Origin: Diplonema papillatum
Taxonomy: Eukaryota; Euglenozoa; Diplonemea; Diplonemida; Diplonemidae
Direction: 5' to 3'
Length of the DNA stretch: 64,000 bases
Assembly: GCA_030068145.1 (NCBI GenBank)
Contig: JAPJBO010000345.1
Coordinates: 154,815-218,814, forward strand
The position numbers and the translations under genes were made by a program. Of this stretch, positions 1-10,104 are shown piece after piece (the stretch's first letter is position 1; every line of letters begins with the position of its first letter). A model generated the notes under the pieces. The model saw only the letters and a program-made list of their open reading frames with translations. It was not told the DNA's origin and did no database searches.

Positions 1-961
1 CTGCCGTCGCGTGCTTGCGTGCCACGGTGAGGACGAGCACCGCCGTGGCCGCGCCGGGCTTCTGTTCGCCGTCTGTCGCCGCCTGCCGGACCTTCCCTAC
101 CTTCCCGGCCTGCCGAACGTCCCCGTGCCTCCACAGGTGCATCCGCTGCACCACGCCTGTTTCCATGAGGACGTGGCGCGCCTCGCTCTTCTCGAACGGC
201 TGTCGGCACAACACCGCGTACCGAACCTCCTCTGTCGCCAGCGCCGCAGCATCGACCGCCACGCCCATCGCCGTCTCGGCCTCATCGACGCTGGGTGCGA
301 CCCAGAGCCCCTCCTTCTTCGCCTCGAATGAGCACGACTCGAGGATCGGCACGTTCCAGTCGAAACTGTGCACGCCGCACACGGTCGCCTTGCGTCTGAC
401 GACGTCTACCCACTGCTGATGTTGCCGCTGCTGCGGTTGCTCTTGTTGTTGCGGTCGGTTCCGCCGTTGCTGTTGCGGTTGCTGTTGTTGCTGTGGCTGT
501 TGTTGCTGTTGCGGTTGCTGGTTTTGTTGCTGCTGCTGTTGTTGCTGTTGCGGTTGCCTCTGTTGCTGTCGCTGCTGTTGTTGTTGTTGCTGTTGTGCTT
601 GTTGCCGCGGTTGCCGTTGTTGTTGTGGCTGTCGCTGCTGTCGCTGCTGTCGCTGTTGTTGCTGTTGCTGCTGGTGCGGTTGCTGTTGCTGTTGTTGCTG
701 TTGCTGTTGCTGTTGCTGTTGCGGTGCTCCTTCACGATCCTCGCCTTGGTACTTCGGCCGTCCTTGCGACAGCGCCGGTTCCCCCTGGCTCGTATCGTTC
801 CGCTGCTCCGCCTCCAGGAGGCTGATCGCCGCCTCCAGGAGTGTCAGCGTCACCCCTCGCTCCTTCTGGCTTCGAGCCGCCGCTGCTGCCCGGCTGCCCC
901 GCTCCGCTGCTTCTCCGATGCGGTCTAGCATCGACGATGGCGCCGCCGAAAGCGCCGCCAT
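1..961 (-). CDS. Q-rich protein of unknown function, 5' part (runs off window edge)
   Basis: A minus-strand frame opens at an ATG at 959-961 and stays free of stops to base 1, giving 320 visible residues. An in-frame TGA lies about 20 codons upstream, beyond a run of eleven G. The first 80 residues (beginning MAALSAAPSSMLDRIGEAA) are Ala/Glu-rich and look helical. Residues about 81-182 are a Gln tract broken by Pro, Arg and Glu. From about residue 183 to the edge the sequence is non-repetitive and protein-like, with several Cys, Trp and His. Plus-strand frames over the same bases read as Leu or Ala runs and are shadows of the CAG/CAA repeat. I do not recognise the family. A transcription-linked Q-rich protein, a retroelement Gag/ORF1, or a 3' exon of the neighbouring membrane-protein gene are all possible. 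Coding status is fairly likely, function unknown. Confidence 0.6.
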   Translation of the reverse strand, partial: MAALSAAPSSMLDRIGEAAERGSRAAAAARSQKERGVTLTLLEAAISLLEAEQRNDTSQGEPALSQGRPKYQGEDREGAPQQQQQQQQQQQQQQPHQQQQQQQRQQRQQRQPQQQRQPRQQAQQQQQQQQRQQQRQPQQQQQQQQQNQQPQQQQQPQQQQQPQQQRRNRPQQQEQPQQRQHQQWVDVVRRKATVCGVHSFDWNVPILESCSFEAKKEGLWVAPSVDEAETAMGVAVDAAALATEEVRYAVLCRQPFEKSEARHVLMETGVVQRMHLWRHGDVRQAGKVGKVRQAATDGEQKPGAATAVLVLTVARKHATA

Positions 962-1176
962 CGCCGTGATGTGTTCCCCCCGCTCCCTTGCCAGTCTCCC
1001 CCCCCCCCAACTTTTCACAACTCAACGCTTTTTCACAGTGTTTCACAGTGTCTCACGTGGTTCCACTTTCATACACATACGTTCCCAAGAGCGACTGGTG
1101 ATATCATGTGAAAGACATGGGAATTTTTGTGAAATTTGGTGTGTCTCCAATGTAGCCGGCCACCCCACTACGTCTT

Positions 1177-1273
1177 ACCTGTGTTTCGTGTGGGCTACAG
1201 CACATTTACCTCCTTTGATCTTTCGCAACTGGCAGTCTCCTCAAGCATTTCCTACAAAGCGGGTGCTTATACA
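1177..1273 (+). repeat. Dispersed ~100-bp repeat R, copy 1
   Basis: This stretch is about 95% identical to 10868-10967. It starts TTACCTGTGTTTCGTG and ends at TACAAAGCGGGTGC. Both copies lie on the same strand inside or just beyond the TmcB-like gene. The shorter end motif TACAAAGCAGGTG recurs near 15890. The rest of 962-1355 shows only short tandem TTTCACAGTG words and no gene. Confidence 0.8.
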
Positions 1274-1355
1274 AAAATAACAAATCCTTGCGTAAGACAC
1301 TCCGAACATGTAAATGTACGACGCTAATAGGGTACTCAGCAGGTGGTAGCCAGGA

Positions 1356-2444
1356 CTACCCATTGCCGAGCACCGGCCAATTTTTGTGATAGTGAAAGCT
1401 CGCTTGATAATTTGAGGGTTTGAAGTCTCCAAAGAAGGGGTGACCATCCGCGTCTGGGTTGTAGGGTCCGTGGAAAACGGCCGAGCTGCTACGCAGGTAT
1501 AACGGGACGTGCGCATACCGGTGGTCTCTAAACAAGTTCGTCAGCGGGGGGTACGCAGTCCGATCGCCGCCGTATGTAAGACGGTTGTGGTAGGCGGAGA
1601 ACCGGCCAAGGGTTGACTGCAGGGCCTGCTGGTGGCTCTGGACGTTGTCCGTGGGCGTCGTGGTCAGCGTGGCATAAATGAGGTTTGTCTGCCGAGCCGC
1701 GATTTGGACCAACGTGCGTGCCATGCCGCCTGTATGCAACCGGTCGAGCGTCTCCCGCTGCTGCAGAGTGCTGACGGTCCCGACGATGCACACACCTATG
1801 GATAGGAACACGACGGCTGTGAAAACGACGAAGACGGACTTCGACATTAAGCTGGTCGACTTGGACACGGAGCGCGCAATGCGGTCGTTTTCGATGCTTT
1901 GCAGGAAATTGTGTTTTTGCAGCCTGCGCGAGGTGGTGGAGCGGTTGTTCATCATGCTCTTCCGCAGCTCCTCGCCCAGTTCTGACACACGGGCTTGCAC
2001 GGATTCGGCAGCCTTTTTGTCGAGCATCACAGTTTCTAAGAACAGGGCGTACGAGCTGAAGACCTCACGCTCCATCGATCCGTCTTGGATGGCCTTGCGG
2101 TACTCCGAGTCGCCGTTGTCTCTTTTTTCCGTAATCTGGTTCGTAAGAGATGCGAGGGACATGATGTCGTGCTTACTGTCCATCAGCTTGAGCCAGAACG
2201 TTGACATGTCGCTCAGCGCTTCCTTGTGATACCTCTTGGCGCGGTTCAGGGAATACATATGGGACCGATTGTGAATGCCGAGTTCCGCACGTAGGGCTAC
2301 ACAGATACGATATGCTTGGAACTTCGTCCCGAAGTCGAGGTCATCTCCGAGGACCCCATCGCATTGTTCGAGGGAAAACATCAGCTTCGAAGGTGGGCAG
2401 CACGCTTGGATGAAGTTCGCGAAGTGGACATGGATGATCGTCCG
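1356..2444 (-). CDS. TmcB/TmcC-like membrane protein, exon 3 (repeat region, membrane helix, sensor-like domain)
   Basis: The minus-strand ORF is open from 2588, but the conserved part starts near 2444, after an AG that could be an acceptor. It begins with a repeat-type helical segment (HVHFANFIQACC..., then a long Phe/Trp/Ala-spaced helical stretch and a YRKAIQ...FSSYALFLETV unit). This pattern matches the TPR-like repeats of TmcB/TmcC proteins. A basic linker follows, then one clear membrane helix (about ORF residues 250-274, SVFVVFTAVVFLSIGV). A Tyr/His-rich, probably extracytoplasmic, segment of about 130 residues ends at the stop at 1356. The stop may be intronic read-through rather than the true end, because such proteins usually have further membrane helices. 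It lies downstream of, and in the same orientation as, the exons at 10.1-10.65 and 13.8-14.6 kb. Family assignment is by motif pattern from memory. Confidence 0.6.
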   Translation of the reverse strand, partial: RTIIHVHFANFIQACCPPSKLMFSLEQCDGVLGDDLDFGTKFQAYRICVALRAELGIHNRSHMYSLNRAKRYHKEALSDMSTFWLKLMDSKHDIMSLASLTNQITEKRDNGDSEYRKAIQDGSMEREVFSSYALFLETVMLDKKAAESVQARVSELGEELRKSMMNNRSTTSRRLQKHNFLQSIENDRIARSVSKSTSLMSKSVFVVFTAVVFLSIGVCIVGTVSTLQQRETLDRLHTGGMARTLVQIAARQTNLIYATLTTTPTDNVQSHQQALQSTLGRFSAYHNRLTYGGDRTAYPPLTNLFRDHRYAHVPLYLRSSSAVFHGPYNPDADGHPFFGDFKPSNYQASFHYHKNWPVLGNG

Positions 2445-2599
2445 CTTCTTGTATCTAACGATACCTGTCGTTTGTTGCATTTTTCGGTTTCGGTTGGTGT
2501 GAACAACGTGGTGCTGAAACGGGCGGGTCTCTTCGTGTGCCAATACCGACGAGAACGGCCAGTGTCTTGCTGCCCATCCCTCACGCACCGGCCAAACCT

Positions 2600-3329
2600 A
2601 GACCTAGGAGTCCAATCCCACTTTCACTTTCGACCCATGATATTGTTACTTCCCTCGTCTTTTTTTCGTGCCTCGTCCAGTGGTTTTCCGCTTAGCCAAC
2701 AAAATGAAATTGGTTGGCTAAACAAATTCACGGTTCACAAATAGAGGTCAAAAAAATTTCTCTCGGCCGATCTTTTTGCATGGTGTTAGGAGGGTCGGCA
2801 GGTTGTGGCTTCCGGCTTGGTGTAGAACTGGGTTTGGGTTTGTGAGCTTGTTGTAGAACTGTGTGTAGATGGAATTCCTGTGGCGAAAAAAAGTTTTTAT
2901 TTCTGGTCGGCACTTTTCATACTGGCCTCGCAAGCTAAAATCCGTTCTATAATAAAGCCTTTATTTCCTGCCAGGACTATAATTTCTTTTTGTACCGGGT
3001 GTGCAGCAGGGGTTTATATGGAAAGCTGGGTCCTGTGGGGGTGGTTAATTTTTTACCAAGAAGTGTTTTCTCAGTGTGGTTGCGGAGCTGCACCCAAGGA
3101 CCGCCCCTCCATTCCAACCCAGTGTAGCCCAGCGCAGCATAGCGCAGCCCAGCACAGCCAAATTGTGTCTCGTTCGTATCATTAAGGAAAAGGTGTGTCA
3201 AGGGTACGGCAGGGAACTTCAAGTCAAAACACACGTGAGCCAAGCTTCGCCACGGGTTTACGGGTCAAGTGGCTGCACAAACCAAGACGAAAATTGAAGG
3301 TTGGACAAGCGAAGCCGGTCAATCATATG
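2600..3329. other. No gene seen; intronic/intergenic
   Basis: I see no supported gene. The stretch holds short AGCGCAGC-type tandem words near 3125-3160 and AT-rich sequence. It probably lies in the intron before exon 3 of the TmcB-like gene. Confidence 0.4.
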
Positions 3330-4814
3330 GTACGATGCCAAACCCCCCCCCCCCCCCCCCTTTGCACTAATAAAAAAAATTTTGATGTCACCCCATACTG
3401 GCCCCGAAACCCCACTTGTGTGGCCCAAAACGGTTCCCAAACGGTTTTTGGCGGGCTGAGTCGAGGTAAAGGGGTCTCGGAAGGCCCACGAATAGGCCCA
3501 GGTGGGCCCCGGAGCGGGCACTCAGTGCGAGGGGGGGTGCCCCCAAAATGGGGTCATTTTCAAAGCCTCGCCACTTCTCAAGCTAGTCAAACACCTTCTG
3601 GCCTCCAGCGGGAAACCCAGACTACACAACGACAAGATCGGCTGTGTTCCGCTGTAGATAGCCACCAGCGGGTCCTCTTGAAGCCGAAGAATGTTCTCAG
3701 GGGTCTCAGATAGCCCTACTTGGCCACCCCGCCTGCAGCGCCTGCGGTGGGCAGGCACACCTTGTAAATAGAGTGGGTGCAGCAGGTGCACCCTGCCTAG
3801 AATCCGGCTTTACCAGCAATACGAATTAAGAATACAGGTTGACCCAGGAAAACGGAAACTAAGAGAGGGAAAATGCCAAAGATCACGGGTCTGGAGTTCG
3901 TGGAGTCATCGGTGAGAGCAATGCAGAAGTTGTCGCCGTTTCATGAGGAAACGAGACGTGGTCAGTCCATGCAGAGACGACTCGTAGCCAGCAGGACCTT
4001 TTGCGAAAAGGTCTCTGGTGAGGACCTGATCGGTTTCTTTCTCGCCCTAATGACAGAGGAGGAGAACGTTGACATCTGGAAGCGCCTTTCTGGTAGGCTT
4101 TCAGAAGCCTTCAACAGCCTTGACGACGAGGCGAGCCGGCGACGCATCGTGAGCGGTTTGGACTGGGCACGTGCCCGGTACAGGGCTGTTGGAATGGTCG
4201 TGGGTGACAATCTCTGAAAGAACCGGGGAAAGGCTGCCGAGATTGGCGTTGGCGGGGGACAGTCCTCATCTTGGTTCTTTTGCATTTTTCCACCTTATAT
4301 TCTGCGTTTTCCTTGTAAGCACTGTGTTCTCAAAAGCGGGTGAAGCCGGATTCTAGGCAGGGTGCACTTGCATACCACACATTCTAAGCGTGTGCCTGCC
4401 CACTGCTGGCGCTGCACACATGGGGCTAACTGTGACCCCCGAGAGCACTCTTCGGCTTCAAGAGGACCCGCTGGTGGCTATCTACGGCTGAACACAGCCG
4501 ATCTTGTCGTTTTGAAGTCTGGGTTTCCCGCTGGAGGCCAGAAAGTGTTTGACTAGCTTGAGTAATGGCGAGGCCCGAAAATGACCCCATTTTGGGGGGC
4601 TCTCCCCCTCGCGCTGAGTGCCCGCTCCGGGGCCCACCTGGGCCCACCTGGGCCTATTCGTGGGCCTTCAGAGACCCCTTTACCTCGACTCAGCCCGCCA
4701 AAAACCGTTTGGGAACCGTTTTGGGCCACACAAGTGGGGTTTCGGGGCCAGTATGGGGTGACATCAAATTTTTTTTTATTAGTGCAAAGGGGGGGGGGGG
4801 GTTTGGCATCGTCT
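3330..4814. mobile_element. Foldback element F1 with ~500-bp terminal inverted repeats
   Basis: Bases 3330-3835 are repeated in inverted orientation at 4313-4814. The ends read GTACGATGCCAAAC plus a long C run on the left and the complement on the right. The palindrome CATATG flanks both ends (3324-3329 and 4815-4820), giving a likely target duplication or target preference. The inner 470 bp carries one short ORF (3873-4217). The architecture is that of a foldback or non-autonomous TIR DNA transposon. No transposase is visible. The same terminal motif occurs in F2 (18307-19913) and alone at 5779-5819. Confidence 0.8.
3873..4217 (+). CDS. Hypothetical 114-aa protein inside foldback element F1
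   Basis: This ATG-initiated ORF (MPKITGLEFVESS...) fills the unique core of the foldback element. The product is charged and likely helical: a basic N-terminal third, then an acidic, Leu-rich segment (SGEDLIGFFLALMTEEEN), then an Arg/Trp-rich end (LDWARARYRAVG). There is no signal peptide, membrane segment or recognised domain. Its position between the inverted repeats suggests either an element-encoded protein or a captured host exon. No splice evidence is apparent. Coding status is uncertain because the ORF is short, though amino-acid usage is protein-like. Confidence 0.35.
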   Translation: MPKITGLEFVESSVRAMQKLSPFHEETRRGQSMQRRLVASRTFCEKVSGEDLIGFFLALMTEEENVDIWKRLSGRLSEAFNSLDDEASRRRIVSGLDWARARYRAVGMVVGDNL

Positions 4815-6420
4815 CATATGCCGGCAGGACAGGGTGCTGTGCTAAGTCGGACTCAGACTGCGTTGAGCGCTACGGTTTTGTCCTGTAGAGAACTTCGTTC
4901 TCTCTCTTGCACTGCACTGACGCATGAAACGACGGTCTCATTCACAAAGCGGATCGACTCGACTGCTGATGGCCGGCAAGGCCAACCACAGCCGAATCGA
5001 GAGTCGAACGCAGTCTGAGAGATTAAAGCTTTTCAGCGACATTCAACGGAGTTCCGCAGCAACTGCCGAAGATAGGCTCGTCGTATGGCTTGCGTCTCCG
5101 AGCTGCTGAAAACGGTGCTCTGCATTCGGCACATCGTGCGCCAGCCCGTCTCTCGGAGAGTTTCGCGGCTGAACCAACGCTTGCGTCCGTCGGTCGAAAA
5201 TCGGAACATCGTGTGGCATCACACCACAGACACAAGTTTGTGCAATCGCTTGCGTGCCTGGGCTGCCGTGCATACGGCACTTTTGAAATCGGCACAACGT
5301 AACGGGGTACTACAGGCCAAAAATGCAGGGTTCTTTCTTTTTGTAAGGACTGCTGCTTATCAAAGTATAACGAAGCCCTTGCAAACTTGAGCTGTGTAGG
5401 GCGCACATTTGCATAGGTCACTGTTACTTCCTGAGAAAATCTAACCAGCCCGCCTAAAGCCCGCCTATAAGGAAAGTTTGAAAGTATCTGAGGACTTGTC
5501 CGAAAATATGTCGACATATTTTCGGCTTCCAAAATATGTCGGATATATAAGGAGCATTCTGAAACTATGTCGGACATATAAGGACATGCGAGAAAACATC
5601 ATTGAAACTATGTCGGACATATAAGGGACATTTTGAAAGTATGTTGGACATATAAGGGTAAGGTCAAAGATGTGTTGGGCATATAAGGGGCATTTTGAAA
5701 CTACGGTGTCAAAACGAAAATATGTCGGACATATAAGGGAGATTTGAAACTATAGCCGGACATTTAAGGTAGTTTGCCCAAAAATTTATTAGTGTAAAGG
5801 GGGGGGTTTGGCATCGTCTCATATGAATCCTTTGCCGGTGGACACTTTGAACAAGACGAGACAAATAATGAGATAGTCCTACTTAGTCAAGAATACCTGC
5901 GCCGCAGGCGCGGAAAAAAACTGGAGGCTTTGTCAGGGGCGGTACGAAGATCCCGAAAACTGGCATGTTGTCACAGCGGAATTTGAGAGCACAAGAACTC
6001 CTGATAAGCATGAGGATAGCACTGTCCTTCCCTTTTCACAGTTTTGTGTTGGAATCAGTCAGTCTGGAGGCCAAATGTGACAACATCTTGTGCCCGAGGC
6101 GCGGAAGCTTTTGAAGCAGTCCGTGCCGCAGGTGCCAAAGTCGAGGTAGAAAGATTCTGCAAAAGACTTCATGATCAGTACTAGTCGCGAGCTACACCCA
6201 CACGGGTTCACTCCTACACCCCAGGTACCAGGCCGGAGGAATTCCTCAGGGCCCCCCGGAGGAATTCCTCCGGTGCATTTTTCAGCACCTTTTTTTTGTA
6301 GGAAAGACTTGAAGACTAATAATAATCCGAACGACAGGTTTGCCGCTCCCAATCCGTCCAGAGAAACAAAGTAGCTTGCTTCCCCTCCCTCCCTTCCCAC
6401 TTGTTCGCACTTCCCATCGA
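4815..6420. repeat. Gene-poor stretch with a ~35-bp minisatellite (5505-5770) and a solo F1-type end (5779-5819)
   Basis: From about 5505 to 5770 an imperfect unit recurs about seven times, built on ATGTCGGACATATAAGG. The unit contains the small inverted motif ATGTCGGACAT. Right after it, at 5779-5819, sits a lone copy of the F1 right end: TTATTAGTG, a G run, then TTTGGCATCGTCT, followed by CATATG. A GGAGGAATTCCTCC palindrome pair lies at 6236-6273. No protein gene is supported. The minus frame at 5023-5577 has no recognisable domain. Confidence 0.6.
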
Positions 6421-6422
6421 CG

Positions 6423-7178
6423 ATGCCGAAAGTCACCGAAGCTTACTTGGCCGGACTGACCGTGGTCGAGCTAAAAGCGCTGGCCGCGGAACTCGGTGTG
6501 GTGGTCGCCGGGATCCAGCGAAAGCGGGAGCTGCAGGCCAGGATTCTGGCAGAGAAAGACGGGGAGGAGGCGCGCGCGGAAGACGCCGATGATGGCGACA
6601 GCGACGAGGACGAAGATGACTCCGACGAGGCGGAGGGTGAAGCACCGGCACGATCAGCCCTGCCCGCGAACAGGAAGCCGGTGTGGAGGACCCCGCCGCC
6701 GCCGACCGCATCCGAGGCCGCCAGCTCGTTCAACTGGCTGCGAGACCCGTGGCTGTTCTACGACACGGCCCATCGCGAGTGGGGACCGGAGACGTTCCGG
6801 GCCCGGGCCGCGAAGCGGGAGGCGGAGGAGCGGTTCGCCCGCATCCGCAAGCTAACTCCCAAGATCGAGGACGCCCTCGTCCAGGAAGTCATCAACGACG
6901 AGATCCGCGCGCTGATCAAGCGGAAGCTCGACCAGCGCGCCGTGCAGGCCGTCGAAAAGAAGGCGCAGTGGGCGGACTACCCCTCCGACATTCGGGAGAT
7001 GGTCGAGGACGTCGACAAGGAGGTCGACCGGCAGAGGAAGGAGACGAAGAAGACCCAGACCAGTCGCGGCTCGGGTAAGGGCGCCCCGCCGTATGTACGG
7101 CGTGGATACGGAAAAGGCGGCAAAGGCGGAAAGGGCACAGGAGGAAAAGGCAGCAAGGGCAGCCGTCCTTCTTGGTGA
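6423..7178 (+). CDS. SAP-like, acidic, Gly/Lys-tailed nucleic-acid-binding protein (251 aa)
   Basis: This is an uninterrupted ORF starting MPKVTEAYLAGLTVVELKAL. Residues about 9-44 have the helix-turn-helix spacing of a SAP or Rho-N-like DNA/RNA-binding motif (LTVVELKALAAELGV...KRELQARILA). Residues 47-72 are an Asp/Glu run. Residues about 100-210 form a charged, probably helical body containing FNWLRDPWLFYDTAHREWGP. The last 27 residues are Gly/Lys/Ser repeats, typical of RNA- or DNA-binding tails. It lies on the strand opposite the TmcB-like exons, inside their presumed intron 2, with hairpin-rich repeats just downstream. GC content and codon use are higher in GC than the flanks. It could be a Gag/ORF1-like retroelement protein or an intronless host gene. 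I am confident it is coding, not of its role. Confidence 0.65.
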   Translation: MPKVTEAYLAGLTVVELKALAAELGVVVAGIQRKRELQARILAEKDGEEARAEDADDGDSDEDEDDSDEAEGEAPARSALPANRKPVWRTPPPPTASEAASSFNWLRDPWLFYDTAHREWGPETFRARAAKREAEERFARIRKLTPKIEDALVQEVINDEIRALIKRKLDQRAVQAVEKKAQWADYPSDIREMVEDVDKEVDRQRKETKKTQTSRGSGKGAPPYVRRGYGKGGKGGKGTGGKGSKGSRPSW

Positions 7179-7413
7179 CTGCCCATTCGAAGAACCCCCC
7201 CGAGAGCCGGCGGCCAAGCGAGCGGGCCGCGGGCACCACTTCATGTGGTCAGCAGCAAGATTAGCAGCTTTCTGGCTTCACTTTTTACTCCAACTATACG
7301 GCGCGCGGCAAGCAGAGCAGGAGCGGAGGACGAGAGTGACAGACACAAGCATAGGAGTGAGGATTATATTATTGAGGAATACCTCCGGTATTTTCTTTAG
7401 CGGGAGCACTGCG

Positions 7414-7499
7414 GGTGTGAACTTTTTTTCCCTCCTCCCCATGTATCCATAGTTCCCGTAGGACCGATACATGGGGAGGAGGGAAAAAAAGTACACACC
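7414..7499. repeat. Perfect inverted repeat (hairpin), GGGAGGAGGGAAAAAAAG type
   Basis: The arms 7415-7447 and 7466-7498 are near-perfect complements (TTTTCCCTCCTCCCCATGTATC and its complement) around an 18-bp loop. The right arm sequence, ending AAAAAAAGTACACACC, recurs at 8334-8366. It is probably a terminus of a repeat family. Confidence 0.75.
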
Positions 7500-7519
7500 C
7501 CGGTAAAAATTAACTATTT

Positions 7520-7705
7520 TTTACCGGGAAACAAGAGTGCTTTTTTTCCCCGAGGGCTGTTTTCGCCCGAGGGCGTCAGCCCGAGGGCGAAAACAGCCCG
7601 AGGGGGAAAAGTTGGCCCGAAAAAATGTTTTCCCCGAGGGCGAAGCCCGAGGGGAAAACATTTTTTGAGGGCCAACACACTCTTTTTCCCGGTAAAACGT
7701 GATTT
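7520..7705. repeat. Cluster of GCCCGAGGGC palindromes
   Basis: Two nested hairpins (about 7555-7598 and 7622-7666) are built from GGCTGTTTTCGCCCGAGGGC and AAAATGTTTTCCCC arms. They are bracketed by TTTTTACCGGGAAA and TTTCCCGGTAAAA. A related pair occurs at 9003-9098. Confidence 0.7.
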
Positions 7706-9002
7706 TTTTTCCGGGTGTGTACGTTTTTTTCCCGACCACAGCGCAAAGCAAGAAAGAAGAAACGTCACGAGATCTAAGCATGTGTGCAGGCAAATAACGA
7801 CTAATGTGGGGGATGTGAAAGTCTATGGGCACACATACACATGCCGACATACACGCACACACCATGGCTGCAAGTGCTGTGCACTCGTCTCTGCTACTGC
7901 AGGGCGAGCGCGTTCCTTTTCACCACGACTCATGCTTGATGACACAGAATTGGATGAGAAACTCTTGCTATGGCGCTCTGTCAACAGATTTTCGTGGGTG
8001 CTGTCACTTTTGGACATCCGTTGCCTGCAGGTTGCCTTTAGGAAACACCGAAAAATGGCGCTTTGTTTCCGGGAAAAAAAGTACAACCCCTGCTGCAGGA
8101 CAGGAGTATTTCACCAAAAATCATGCTTGATGACGCAGAGCAGGACCAGCAGCTCTTGGCATGGCGCTCTGTCGGCAGTTTTTCGTGGTTTCCATCGTTT
8201 TTGGACACCTATTGGCTGTAATTTGCCTTTAAGGATGTCCGGGAAATCGTGCTTTTTTGCCGGGAAAAAAAGTACAAAAATGCACTTTTTCCCCCGAAAA
8301 GCATTTTTTACCATCCCGGGAACCATGGACCGTTACATGGGGAGGAGGGAAAAAAAGTACACACCCGGAAAAAATAACTACTTTTCTCCCGGTTCTTGTC
8401 CCGGATGTTGCATGTGGCACGCACGAGGAAGATGGCAGGAAACTGGCCCAAAACCAGGACCAACCCGATCGGAAAGTGCTTCCTAGACTGTTTTGGGCGC
8501 AGAGCTCCCAGGAGACCACAAGACACCCACAAAACTCTACAAAATCCAGGGTTGGTTGGAAGTAAAAAAAGAATGCCGGGGAATGAGAGGAAACGCGATC
8601 CGTCTCCAAGCGCATCTGAAGAGTCCGTTTCAGAAGACTCGTCCTGAGAAGTCCAGAGCCGTTACACGGCTGTGTGGAAAGAGTTAGTCGAGCACATCTG
8701 CACAAATGCTGGGTACCCAAGGAAGCCGAAACGCAACGGGAAGTTTCCTCGCGGTTTCTTCGAAACCAAACAGCAGCACCTTGCGCCTTTCGCACACCAT
8801 ATATATCCCTTTTTTTTTCTTCGTAACCGATCAGCAGCGCCTGCGCATTGTCTCTCCCCTACGTTCCCCACACCCCGACACCGCCACCAGCGTGCAAAGA
8901 CCCACTTCGCTGTCAGCTGATACACCGCCACTAACGTGCAAAGACCCGCCTCGCCGTCGAGAAAAAAAAGCCAGCCGGTAAAAAACTGACGCTTCACCGG
9001 TC
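7706..9002. other. Repetitive non-coding stretch
   Basis: Diverged repeats are present, for example CATGCTTGATGACACAGA near 7930 and CATGCTTGATGACGCAGA near 8121, with similar flanks about 190 bp apart. A second copy of the GGGAGGAGGGAAAAAAAGT arm lies at 8334-8366. None of the frames shows a domain. Confidence 0.4.
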
Positions 9003-9098
9003 AAGGGGCCTTTTTGTCCCGAGGACAACTTTTTTCACGAGACGAGCCCGAGGGCGAGTCGAGTGAAAAAAGTTGTCCGAGGGACAAAAAGGCCCCTT
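9003..9098. repeat. Long hairpin, AAGGGGCCTTTTTGTCC arms
   Basis: Bases 9003-9039 and 9063-9098 are inverted copies around an ACGAGCCCGAGGGCGAGTCG-type loop. TACCGGTAAAAAA motifs flank the hairpin. It belongs to the same style of repeat as 7520-7705. Confidence 0.7.
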
Positions 9099-10104
9099 AT
9101 CTACCGGTAAAAAATAGCTAATTTTTGTCCCGCCCGGTAAAAAAAGGTAGGAGTAAAAAACTATTTCCTGGACTCTAATACACTAAACTGGCAAAGGTGA
9201 TACGCCCAGTGCACCCACCATGGTACTGGACCCCTACAAAAGCATGTTTTGAGGCCGTTGCGCTTCTCAGAATTCGTCGGAAACACTTCAATGGCTCGCA
9301 TTTGCTGTAAAACTCCTCAAAAACGTCGACAAAAATCAAACATGTTACTAGGTTGCAGAGACTATCAAACCGGCCTCATTGCCATGTCACCACCGCCGCC
9401 CACACCGACAGTTGCTGCTCTTGTAGTGCAACACAGACATTTGCTGCACCAGTCGCCTACCATGCAGCTCAGGCAGCTGCTACACACCAGTCACGCACCA
9501 CGCTACACCAACATCAAGATGGAGTAGAGCTAGCATTTTTCCTTTCGTTTCCTGTTCGGTCTACCTTTGCCGACGACACCTCCGTTCGCGCTTGTGCTTC
9601 CTGTCTTCACCGTTTGCTTCCAAAAAAGAAGCCTCGATATCGTGTTGACGGCGGGTACTTCGATATCGAACCCACCCTGTATATCGGGTATAAATGGCGG
9701 GTATTCTCATTTTCCGCAGAGTAGCGGTTTGTCCCCCCTTCAGTGTCAGGAAGACTACCGTGCCCGCATCGTCAACCCTCTTGTTCAGGTAAACAAACAG
9801 CAACAAACTGAACATCCAGTCGTCGGTGTGCGTTCTCCAAAAACCCAGCGACGTCCGGTCCATACCTCTTGGATACACATCCTGTAGATGCTAAGTATCC
9901 CAAGGCACGCCTTGAAGTACTGGCGCCGTCGGGTCTGTGCGCTGTGCCACGTTGCATTCGCTTTCGGTTTCGTCGAGCTGCTAGGGCGTAGCAACTTAAC
10001 ATCAGGGGCTCTACCCCACCCAACCTCAGAGGCGAGAACGCCAGTTCGCGTAAGGCCATCTTTTCGTATGTGCGTGCCGGGAGAAGCTGGCCTCAGTGTG
10101 TGCT

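Noticed and set aside
368-928. Plus-strand Leu-rich ORF over the CTG/TTG tract
   Set aside because: It is the complement of the Gln tract. The minus frame has non-repetitive protein on both sides, the plus frame does not.
5023-5577. 184-aa minus ORF
   Set aside because: No domain, uneven composition, overlaps minisatellite at its start; other frames are similarly open.
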